From contig NC_065571.1 in the NCBI RefSeq assembly GCF_937616625.2, positions 20,831,701 through 20,895,700 of the forward strand: DNA of 64,000 nucleotides. The letters are read 5' to 3'. Numbering within the stretch: position 1 is the first letter of the stretch; each line of letters opens with the position of its first letter. Below the pieces are notes generated by a model. That model was not told the DNA's origin, searched no databases, and saw only the letters and a list, made by a program, of their open reading frames with translations. Shown here one piece after another: positions 13,118 to 21,906 of this stretch. The DNA comes from Mercurialis annua. Taxonomy: Eukaryota; Streptophyta; Magnoliopsida; Malpighiales; Euphorbiaceae. The translations under genes and the position numbers were made by a program.

Positions 13118-13225
13118 CGGAAACTCAATAGACTTGATTTATTTAATTATTTGAATATTGTGTTACTCGATATCGAGTAACACAATATTCAAATAATTAA
13201 ATAAATCAAGTCTATTGCGTTCCCG
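13118..13225. repeat. Zero-spacer palindrome in B 5' LTR
   Basis: 13126-13171 is followed at once by its exact reverse complement at 13172-13217: two 46-bp arms with no spacer, centred on CTCGAT|ATCGAG. With two mismatches the arms extend to 54 bp (13118-13225). The 3' LTR has only the left arm, running from CAATAG (about 23538) to ACTCGATGTTG without inversion. The event is therefore private to this LTR. The right end rejoins normal LTR sequence at CGATG, which suggests fold-back copying with CGAT microhomology. Confidence 0.93.
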
Positions 13226-13558
13226 ATGTTGTTCGTATTTTGACTCGGGTCATTATATGATTAATTGTTTATCCTGCTTGTGCTTTACTTGGTATTTTGC
13301 TAGTCCTGTGTGGTGTCTAGTACTCTCTAGAGTTAGGGGTTGATTTTAATATTGGTTTCTACTCTGTTCTTAGACTCGTCGACTACTCGTGCTTCGGAGT
13401 CGAATCAGGTTTTGTCGCTTGCCAGGTTTTCACGTGGATTAGTAAGCAGTGAGTTTGTAGTGCTATTTACCGCTTTATTAAGTACCACAATTTGTTTTTA
13501 GTATTGTAAATGTTTTGAACTGTTTTAAGCGATTATGGATCTGGATGGAAACGAGCTA

Positions 13559-13578
13559 CTCGATAGGCTTGTATCGAG
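13559..13578 (+). promoter_or_regulatory. Conserved LTR hairpin (B 5' copy)
   Basis: CTCGATA-GGCTTG-TATCGAG, a 7-bp perfect stem with a 6-base loop. It is preceded by ACGAGCTA and followed by ACTGTGTGCACCGGT. The same position in the other families carries a different stem that still pairs (see findings). It lies in the downstream part of the LTR, between the CAGTGAGT box and the TTTTTCAG box. Confidence 0.6.
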
Positions 13579-14234
13579 ACTGTGTGCACCGGTATATACT
13601 CTGGGATAGTCAGACTATGGTTTTGCTTACCTGGTAATTTGACGAGGAATTGTTCCCGTCCACTTTGGGTTTATTTTCGGTATGATATGTCATACTCACG
13701 CTGGGATCATTTCAAAACTATATTTCCATAATCATATTATATTAGTATAAAATGTTTTGATTTAAGGGTTTTAAACTTAATAAATATAAATAGTATTGCG
13801 AACTCATCTCAGTATATCTGACCCCGTTGTTTTCCCAAATTTTTCAGGTTTATGATTTGAAAGCTGGTCCACTCCAATTCTTTTGATTCCTCGGAGGTTT
13901 TATGTTATTTAAACTAGTCATTATTTTCGAACTCTTAGACCGCAGTAGAACTAGTTTATATATTACATTTGTTATTGCACTTTGAAATTATCGATTTAAT
14001 CGATTATTTATTATTGGCATGTTTACTCTGGATTATTTTAATATTATATTTAAGGCATGCTGTTGAGCATTTTTGGATATTTAAGTTATTTATATTAGAA
14101 CTGTAATATAAATTGCTAGACTTAGGTTGGAGTCTCGGTTGCCCCCGAGCAGTTTCTGCAGGTTAATGTGGTTGATTGATTTCCGCGAGGTTTGCTACGG
14201 GTTTTGGTACGACCATACCCATACCCTAACGCCG

Positions 14235-14262
14235 GTCACGATTCATGAAATTGGATCGTGAC
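14235..14262 (+). promoter_or_regulatory. LTR-terminal stem-loop next to primer site
   Basis: GTCACGAT (14235-14242) pairs with ATCGTGAC (14255-14262). With one wobble the stem extends to about 11 bp. It ends one base before the LTR terminus and about five bases before the primer site. Equivalent stems stand at the ends of LTRs C, D and E with other bases. A role in RNA leader folding around primer binding is inference. Confidence 0.55.
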
Positions 14263-14263
14263 A

Positions 14264-15632
14264 AAGTTGGTATCAGAGCTTTGGTTTCAAACCAAGGTCA
14301 TTGCTTGCTATGTGTTTACTCTGTTAAGTTTGTTATTGAGTCATAGGAACTACTGCGGAATTAGATTCGTGTCTTGTCTTTTGAAACGTCATCTTTTGAT
14401 TTTAAAACTTTCTGCCTACATCGATAGGGTTGCGACGAGTCTGTCATTATTTATGCTTTGATTTGATGCTTTTGATGTTATTTCACTTGGTTGATTTAAT
14501 TGCTTTTGATTTCTCGGGAAATATTATGTTGGTAATTTTCTTTATATCATACTTGGGCATGATGTTAATTGCCTTATCTTGATGATGTTGCTTTTCACGT
14601 GAGTGATATATTTTGGTTGTTATGCTTTAATGATGTTGTCGACGTTAAATTGTTTTGTGAGTACTTCTAACTTTGGCCGTGAGCTTTAATTTATAAAAAT
14701 TAATATTTATCAGGCTTTGACATTGTTTTGGGCTTAAATGATTTTTGACCGAAAATCTTTTTCACGTTTTATGAATTACGTTGTTGGCCACGTATTGGTT
14801 TTAAATTTCCGTAAGAAATTTTTTTTTGGCCTAACCGGTGTTTGACGCAAAAAGTCAAATGGGTAGTTTGGACACGGTAATATTATTTTCAGTATCTTGC
14901 TAATAAAAATGAAATTCATATATTTCAAAAAATTTATATTTGACTAAGGATTGAAAAAGGGTTTGTTCTTTGAAATAAAATGAATTTCTCGAATTCTTAA
15001 AATTAGAATGTTACGTCTACCTTGGATTTTCAAATGATTGTTTGGAAATAAAAGTTATTTTGAAAGGTGTTACGGTTTTTGAAACTTAGTATTACTTTGA
15101 TAATTTTACCATATCTTGGTTTGTCAACAATTTGTGTTGTCGGTCTTATGCTCGATTTGCTAGTATTGACCGAAGTATGTGCTACCAAAAAGATTGTTGA
15201 AGGTTAAATATTTTCCTCACTTGAGTGATGAGTTGATGTTGTTGTTGGGTGGCGTCGAGTTTCCTATTTTGAAAAGAATTGGAATTTGTTTAAAATGCGT
15301 ATTTTCCGGATTTTAAAATATTTTGTATACGTTTATAGATGGTTATTAGGGGATTGACTAGGGTCATCCAAATTTGGAGCTGAGCTGGGGAATTGTAATT
15401 ACTTGACTAAATCGGTGGTTTTAATTTGAGGTGTTTGGAAACAAGTATATCTATTGTTTTATAAAAGAAGTTTTCCGAAAAATGATTTTAACACTATGGG
15501 GCTCGACATTAACTTGAAATCTAATTTGAAAATTTTATCCTTCGAAATGGGTTTTGATAGATATTTTTGATCAATATTACATTTCTTTTTTATTCTGGAT
15601 TTTTTGGAAAATGTTATTACATGATTTAAATC
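14264..15632 (+). mobile_element. Element B internal region, part 1 (non-coding)
   Basis: Starts with the primer site. Shortly after comes a 'TAGGAACTACTGCGG' block (about 14345-14359), and 'TAGGAACTACTGCAG' is found at the matching place in element C (about 41469). The rest is AT-rich with stops in all frames. A 67-codon frame at 14258 only reads through the LTR end and primer site and is not taken as a gene. It is interrupted at 15633 by solo LTR D. Confidence 0.75.
14268..14279 (+). other. Primer binding site (initiator tRNA-Met)
   Basis: TGGTATCAGAGC, complementary to the 3' end of plant initiator Met tRNA, four bases after the 5' LTR end. It is standard for many Copia and Gypsy (including Tekay/Del) elements. 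It sets the element's plus-strand orientation and the LTR end. Confidence 0.93.
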
Positions 15633-15787
15633 TGTAATACCCCGTAAATTTTTAGCGTTTTTCCGGCAACTTTTCCGATCGTTTTGAAGTAAAATCGGTG
15701 ACATGGTCTGATTGATCTTGGGTTGGGTTTGAGTTGATTGTTATTGGTTAATTAATTATTTAATTAATTAAAAAAAAGAAATAGGTT

Positions 15788-15908
15788 GATTCCCGTTCGA
15801 GAAACAGGATTCTCGAACGGGAATCCTGTTGCAGGCCTGGTCTCGTTCGAGACCAGGTGGTTCTCGAACGAGAACCATGCCCAAAAGGGCTGTTCTCGTT
15901 CGAGAACA
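15788..15908. promoter_or_regulatory. Four perfect dyads in LTR D
   Basis: Perfect inverted repeats at 15788-15825 (16-bp arms, 6-base loop), 15836-15857 (CCTGGTCTCG arms, TT between), 15858-15877 (TGGTTCTCG arms, AA between) and 15891-15908 (TGTTCTCG arms, TT between). All share a CTCG-NN-CGAG or closely similar core. The outer arm bases differ from dyad to dyad yet pair perfectly. TTCNNGAA spacing, as in heat-shock elements, occurs in the first and third. The array lies 155-275 bp from the LTR start, upstream of the likely transcription start. Confidence 0.7.
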
Positions 15909-16095
15909 AAGATGGGCCATGGAACCCTTTCGCCAAGCCCTTTTCGGACTCAATTACGGCCCGTTTCCACTCGTTTTTTTAAGTCGTTTTCTAAATAGAA
16001 AACCTAGATCACGCTGCATACAAACCATAGCCGTCTTCCTTTTACCCTTTCGCTGAGAAATCACTGTTCTTGATCGCTCTGAAGTTTTCAGAAAA

Positions 16096-16112
16096 ATCTT
16101 GGGTAAGTTTAT
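16096..16112 (+). promoter_or_regulatory. Splice-donor-like site in LTR D leader
   Basis: CTTGG|GTAAGTTT with GT at 16103, close to the plant donor consensus. Comparable GT(A/G)AG sites occur after the presumed promoter in LTRs B (22022), C (38945), E (minus strand) and G (59931). Whether it is used is unknown. Confidence 0.35.
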
Positions 16113-17702
16113 TTTGAATTTCAGATTTTGCTTTTGAACGGCTTTCCGTATTTTGATTCGTTCTCCTTCGTTTCTTGGTCGAATCCAGTTCCGTTTCGTC
16201 GATAAGATTATAGACACACGCCTCTACAACTCGCATCTTTGTTTTCGCCAAAACGGTACGTAATTCTATGCGATATGGTCGCCGCCGTTTCATCGTATAT
16301 GTACGTGTATGTTTCTGTTTCTTGTTTGATCAATCTACTGCCGATGGGTTTCCTTCTTTTTAACCTTGATTTTGCTATTTTGAATGATTACAAATCCTTT
16401 GGAATGATTAAACGATAATAGTTTAAGTTTCCATCTAGAGTTTTACCTCACCTTTTCTAATCCTTAAATCGATGTCAGTTGTTGCTTGTTATGTTGAATC
16501 GTTGGTTACGTTCTTGATTCGATGGTATGATTTTGTTAGTTAAATTGTTAAGAGTCATGAGCTTGGTAATTGGTTGATTTGTTGTTAGATTGAAGTTGTT
16601 TTAATTGCTCAGTAATAAAGAATGGGGGATAGGTTTTGGTTTAGGCTTAGGCGGGAATGGCTCTGTTTGTTAAAAGAAGAAGATGGCTAATGGGTCACTT
16701 TAATCATTAACTTGTTTTGGTTAAATTAAATTGATCCTTTAGGTTATTTTCCTTTGTTTCGATACTAACCTTGATTTTAATTAGATAAATTGTATGTGTA
16801 ATTGCTGTAACTAAAATTAATATAATTACTCGGGTAATTATAGGTAATTTTAAATTGAAAAGCCAATTTGGCTAATTTACAATTTAGCCCCTAAAGGTTT
16901 CTAAGAGCTTGTTTAAGTTAAGTTTTATCCTTTAGATTTCTAATTGATTTTTAATTAGTAAATTAAGAATGGAAAATTTATTGGATTTTATAATTGACTA
17001 AAGTACCATTTAGCCCTTAGTGTTTAAAGTACAGTTTAGTCCCTATTTGGCTAAAGTACAGTTTAGTCCCTAAACTTTTATAACTTATCTAATTAAGCTT
17101 TTGGGTTGTAATTTGGGTTACTTGAACTATAAGATATTAAATTCTATTTAATATAGATAATTGTTTTATCAAGCATTTTTAATTTATAAACTCGGGTTTA
17201 TAAAGTTAATAAGTTTCGTTTGGGTTAGACTATGGTCACTCAACAAGTGGGAAGAAGCTTGGTAGTTTTGATAACTCGGCTGACTCACTTATATGGATTT
17301 AACTCGGATTTATTTAAATTAATTTATATACCATTTTAAATATGTTTATATGATTGTATTTTATAACTTGGGTTATATTTGGAATGCATTTAATATACGT
17401 GTTTATTAAATGTGACTTGGTTTTGCGTTGTGCTAGTCCTATGTGGTGTCTAGTACTCTTTAGAGTTAGGGTCTGATTTTAATTATGATTTTAATATTTT
17501 ATTTAGACCCGTCGACTGTTCGTACTTCAGAGGCGAACCAGAGTTAGATTGCTTGTCAGGATCACGTGGATTTAGCAAGCAGTGAGTTTATATATCTATT
17601 TACCTCTTTATTAAGGAAATGTATTATTTTGTATATATATATATATGTATAAGCAGCTTTTGAACTGTTTTCGGCATTGTGGATTTGGTTTGGAACGTGC
17701 TA

Positions 17703-17721
17703 CTCGATGGGCATCATCGGG
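17703..17721 (+). promoter_or_regulatory. Conserved LTR hairpin (D copy)
   Basis: CTCGATG-GGCAT-CATCGGG, seven pairs with one T-G wobble. Compared with LTR B, the loop-closing pair changed from A-T to G-C, a compensated change. It is followed by ACTGCGTGCGCACCGGT, equivalent to ACTGTGTGCACCGGT in B. Confidence 0.55.
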
Positions 17722-17757
17722 ACTGCGTGCGCACCGGTAATGATTATGGTAATGAGG

Positions 17758-17875
17758 TAGGTTTGAGATACGTCTCACCTTAGTGAGGGCACCGGTGGAA
17801 GATACGTCTCCTGGGCACACTATTTATTAAGTGATAGTCGGGGATCGGTTATTGAGATACGTCTCACCGACACGA
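17758..17875 (+). repeat. Three AGATACGTCTC modules in LTR D
   Basis: The core AGATACGTCTC occurs three times (about 17768, 17799 and 17855). In the first and third it sits between short complementary arms: AGGT...ACCT and CGGT...ACCG. The middle copy has no clear outer arm. The position matches the four-module array of LTR C, which also uses an AGATACG arm, so the two may be divergent forms of one structure. Confidence 0.45.
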
Positions 17876-19639
17876 CAATGGATTTAGAATTGTGGTTTAG
17901 GGTTTCATTGATAATCCATAATGAAAATGTTTTATTAAACGTTTTTAAGGTTTTTAACTTAATAAATGTAAATGGTTATATAAACTCTACTCAGTAAATC
18001 TGACCCCGTTGTTTTCCCAAATTTTCCAGGTTTATGATTTGAGCTTTGGTCGATCTCCGTTTCTTCATTCTCGGAGGTTCTTTATTTATTTCAGAAATAA
18101 AGTGTCGAACTATTTTAAACTCTTAGACCGCAGTAGTAGTTTCATATTATTCATGTTTTAGTCTTACATTTATATTTTAGACTATTGTTGTTGGATTGGT
18201 CCAACTATTACTTATCGCTTGTGGCATGATTCAGTGTTATGGAATTTATATTATATTGCCATGTTGGAGTTTATTTGAGATAAAGCGTACTTTATATATA
18301 TGCTGTTTATCTGTACTGCTAGATTAGGCTGAAGTCTCGGTTGCCCCCGAGCATGTGGTTTTCTGCAGGTACTTTGTTTTAAATGTAATTAAGTTGTTAT
18401 CCGCAAGGCTTGCTACGGGTTTTGGTACAACCATACCCATACCCTAGCGCCGGTCACGATTCTTGAAAATGGGTCGTGACAAAATCATTGTTGGGCTATT
18501 TAAGTTAGGAATTCGTTGATCATATAGGATGTTCTATGCTCAATCCTTTGCAGATTATATTGGTTATTTATCTTAATGAGTATTGTTTTACTGCAAGATG
18601 CTTAAGTGCTTTTTGCATGTGTGAACAATTCGTGACCTATATTACTATGTCGTTATTTTGTCTCTCTTTAAGTTATGCCATGGTAGTTTTGTGCTCGTTT
18701 GCCTCATTGTGTGAAGTGTCACGTGAGGACACTTTTCGCTAGTTTTCTTTGGCATAACTTTTGGCATTGGTATCGATGTGCGTTTTAAAACTTTGTTTTG
18801 ACCCTGCGATTAGTTTAGATATACTAATTGGTTTAGTTGGATCGAAAGTGTGGACTCTGGAAATCGAAGTTATTAATTTTGTCATCAAGAAATTAGAGGT
18901 GCGATTCTCAAGAGCTGTTTGCATATTCAAATTCTGAATATGTCCTGGTCAGAGAAAGGCGATCTGAGTTATATTACTCGGCACCGGTATAATAATTCTT
19001 CTCATGAGTGTTTGCCTCGTGCGGAGAAATATTGAGCGCTATGCATTTCACGTCGGGCTCGATTGTGATAAATTGTAGTATCAATCTTTCGGCTTTTGGC
19101 ATTCTGTATGGAAATTGTGTTCGAGGTAGATCAATGTAGTAATGCACTAGTGTTTTCATTAGGTAGATCGTTGAATCACCGAAACTGATGGTGAAGCTGT
19201 GAAGGCAGTCGTATTGCTTTGTTTCTCCTTGGAGAATTTTCAATTTATTTGAGATGGAATATGTCGGTAGGTAAAAAAAAATTAGTTTCATTGCTGATGT
19301 GGGCTAATTTGTTAAGGACGATTCAGATTTGTGGACTAGAATAATGGAGATGGACAATTTGTCAAGATGGACGAATGCACGTCTTACAGAGTGTAATGTC
19401 TAGAAAATGTTTCAAAGAAAAATTGATTTCAAATATGAAGTTATTAAAGAAATTGAAATGTTTTTATCACGTAATTGTGCGCAGGCATGTCATGAACATG
19501 CATTTGAAATGCCACGAATAGGAATTTGCATTGAGCATTGAGTATGATCAATAATTAAAAGAGAAATAAATAATTGATACATGCATTTAGAACATTCATC
19601 ACGGCATTAAATTATTAGGGTTGAATGCAACTCTTTGGG

Positions 19640-19655
19640 GATGAGAGCTGTCATC
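19640..19655. other. Internal inverted repeat shared with element C
   Basis: GATGAGAGCTGTCATC, with GATGA/TCATC arms around GAGCTG, set in CAACTCTTT(GG)...CACCCTG. Element C has the same motif at 42341-42362 with longer 8-bp arms. Conservation between two otherwise dissimilar non-coding cores makes it a candidate cis signal. Confidence 0.5.
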
Positions 19656-21121
19656 ACCCTGGCGCATAATTATGTAAAATAAATTTTATCAGTGAAACTT
19701 TTCAAGAAAAAATGTTTTGTTATAAACTCGCGAGTTATACTGGGAAAATGGTGTTTAAAAGGTCATTAAATTTCAAACGGTTTTGAAATTGTTATTTGGT
19801 TGGAAACTAGACAAATACTCTGTGATGACGGTTGTGATTAGGAGAAGTTGCTTTGTAAGGATTTATTCAATTTTGTTGGAGTATCAATAATTGGTAAATA
19901 GAAACTATGATTATAAGGTTGCACTCGAGGTTTAGTTCGGATTTAAGAATTGTGTCAGCTTAGAGTATGCATTCGAGGATTTTTGATTTAAGGAAATTGG
20001 TTATGCTCTGCGTGTTTATTTAAACTGAAAGATTTAAAAGGACTTTTGTTTTACAGATTCGATTTCTGTACTTTTTTTATACCGATATGAAATTTTTTCG
20101 TAAATAAAGGAATTTTTATTTGTGAGATTTGAACTTTTGAAAAATGATGAAACTTTGCCAGTTTTGATTTAAGAGCGGATTTTAAATTGTTCTAAATGAA
20201 TGATGTTATATAATCATGAAATTATTTAAAAGTAAATTGAGAGTATTTTATTTTGTTGATACATTTACGAACAAAAGGATTTTTCAACGGGTTAATTATT
20301 TTCAGTTGAAAATTTAATTTAATTTGAGGTGCTAGTGATTTCAAATTAAAGGCGGACGGTGTTATTATATATTTGTGTTTACGGAAAGCGTCTTTCTAAA
20401 AAAATTTTATTTTAAACATAACCAATAATATGATAAATTGCGATTTGATCTAAATGATCTTCTATAGGATTCGAGGTTATAGTGTTTGATAAAAAAAATT
20501 GAGGATGAAAAATTTTGTTATCAGAAGTTTAAGTTAGGATTTCCTTAGAAATATATGTGTTTTCGTACATCTTGATTCGCGAAGTTGATGATATTATTGA
20601 ACTAATTTTAGTTAGTTGAATAGAGATGATTTTAGTGGTGTTTAATTTTCAGCCGTTAGTTGTGAGAGCTTATATAATCAGGACGACATTTTGGGTTGTT
20701 GTATGCTTGTTAACGGGAATTTTAAGTTTCTCATGAGGTATTTAGTGTTGTGATCACAGAATGATATAGTGCATAGGCGTTAAGAGATGTAAGATTATTT
20801 TCAGTGAGAGTATCTGTATGTTTCGGTTTGTAGCATTGGAGTTTGGCTTAGTAAGATTATGATTTGAATTTTGGGATTGTTCCTACACGTGTAGTGTTGC
20901 TTTGGTGGTCTTTGAGACTTGACCTTGTTATTTTCGAAATTTTTCCTCGTATAGCGTATTGGTTATTCCCGGTTAGAAAATGAATTTTTAATTCGTTCAC
21001 CCGTGGTGTTTGAGAAGTCGTTGATGTACCAAATTGTTGAACTCAGAATTATTTCGCGTATGTGTGTGGTGACCATTCGAGTTTTTAAATCAGTATTAAA
21101 CTCGAGATCGAATTTCTCTAA

Positions 21122-21145
21122 GTTGGGGAGAATGTAATACCCCAT
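21122..21145 (+). mobile_element. Extra polypurine tract and LTR-like start
   Basis: GTTGGGGAGAA followed by TGTAATACCCC at 21133, the same arrangement as the true PPT and LTR start 370 bp downstream. The bases after it (ATATTTTTCACCGTGTTTTCGG) loosely resemble the start of LTR D. It may be a remnant of a second LTR copied next to the first. Confidence 0.45.
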
Positions 21146-21490
21146 ATATTTTTCACCGTGTTTTCGGTTGATTTATGTTTCGTTTCGCTTTGACTCTCCT
21201 CAGTTTTCATTGTGGTAGGATTACTCTTAATGAGAGTTTGTTTAATCTAGTGAGATTGCGGTTGTGTTTTGCTTAGGTTGAATTAGGCAGTGTTATTTTG
21301 TTTCCGTTGAGTTGTCACTGGTCGTAAAGTGATTTTGGGAATCTGAAATTGTTACGATTAGTTGTTTTTTTTCGTTCCGTTGAGGATGCGTTGCTCCGTA
21401 TTTTTAGAGTTACGTGTGATTTGTTTTGCGTGATAAAATTGATTTTATATTACTTTGGTTTATGGTAAATTCGAGTACGAATTTTTAATA

Positions 21491-21502
21491 AGTTGGGGAG
21501 AA
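21491..21502 (+). other. Polypurine tract of element B
   Basis: AGTTGGGGAGAA immediately before the 3' LTR (TGTAATACTCCGTG at 21503). The preceding ATTCGAGTACGAATTTTTAA corresponds to TTCGAGGATGAATTTTTATA before element C's PPT, a block typical of Gypsy 3' ends. Confidence 0.85.
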
Positions 21503-21715
21503 TGTAATACTCCGTGTTTTTCTTTTTATTACTATTAAATTATTTCAAATTTTAATTTTAAATTTTTGCATTACGTCAAGTTTAGGTAATTTATTATTAA
21601 TTTTATTATATATTTTTACTTAATTTTATTTTAGTCGCCCGTTGATTTGGTCGTAGTTCGATTCGTATTTAATTTGTATTATTAAATTTTTAAAAAAAGA
21701 TAAATGAATACATTT

Positions 21716-21825
21716 CATGCAAAACAACCTCATGCATTCCTTATTTAAACCCACGTTTTTTTTGCCATTAAAATTGTAACAATGTAACAAGCCCATGCAA
21801 ATTACTTGCATGAAAAGTCCATGCA
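21716..21825. promoter_or_regulatory. Cluster of five CATGCA motifs upstream of TATA
   Basis: CATGCA on the plus strand at 21716, 21731, 21794 and 21820, and on the minus strand at 21807-21812. Two of them form the dyad CATGCAAATTACTTGCATG (21794-21812). CATGCA is the core of the RY element bound by plant B3-domain factors (ABI3/FUS3/LEC2/VAL). The cluster lies 55-165 bp upstream of the TATA stretch. Binding is inference. Confidence 0.5.
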
Positions 21826-21879
21826 CATTGTTATTAAGAATTAAATTAATTTTGCAGCAACAATTGCGTGTTTGGTTTT

Positions 21880-21906
21880 CTTATATATATATATATTCAT
21901 ATATAG
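21880..21906 (+). promoter_or_regulatory. TATA box region of LTR B
   Basis: CTTATATATATATATATTC then ATATATAGG, followed by a CT-rich start region. By position (about 380 bp into the LTR) and composition it is the likely core promoter. It is absent from the deleted 5' LTR. Confidence 0.6.

Larger units (their letters stand above)
12223..14263 (+). mobile_element. Element B 5' LTR (internally deleted)
   Basis: Starts TGTAATATTCCGTG and ends GGATCGTGACA just before the primer site. Compared with the 3' LTR it keeps 68 bp, then has AGGAAGATCG, then resumes at 12301, which corresponds to 22703. About 1.1 kb (3' LTR 21587-22702) is missing, including the TATA box and the CATGCA cluster. The rest aligns closely with the 3' LTR except for a 46-bp inverted duplication at 13126-13217. 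As it stands this copy has no visible promoter. Confidence 0.9.
15633..18481 (+). mobile_element. Solo LTR D nested in element B
   Basis: Starts TGTAATACCCCGTAAATTTT and ends GGGTCGTGACA. It is flanked by a perfect 5-bp target duplication AAATC (15628-15632 and 18482-18486). At 2849 bp without internal sequence it is a solo LTR. The downstream half matches LTRs B and A (CAGTGAGTTT box, hairpin, GACCCCGTTGTTTTCCC, TTGCCCCCGAGCA, CTAGCGCCGGTCACG). The upstream half is its own and holds an array of dyads at 15788-15908. It is younger than element B's insertion. Confidence 0.95.
18482..21502 (+). mobile_element. Element B internal region, part 2 (non-coding)
   Basis: Starts with the second AAATC target copy. 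It is AT-rich and frames are short on both strands; no retroviral protein motif was recognised. One block near 19629-19660 (CAACTCTTT...GATGAGAGCTGTCATCAC) recurs in element C's internal region. It ends in the polypurine tract before the 3' LTR. An extra PPT plus LTR-like start lies at 21122-21145. Confidence 0.75.

Noticed and set aside
14268..14279. Possible tRNA gene at TGGTATCAGAGC
   Set aside because: Only the 12-base primer-site complement is present; no cloverleaf surrounds it.
15786..16056. Overlapping short frames on both strands at the start of LTR D
   Set aside because: Open only because of the GC-rich dyad array; plus and minus frames mirror each other.
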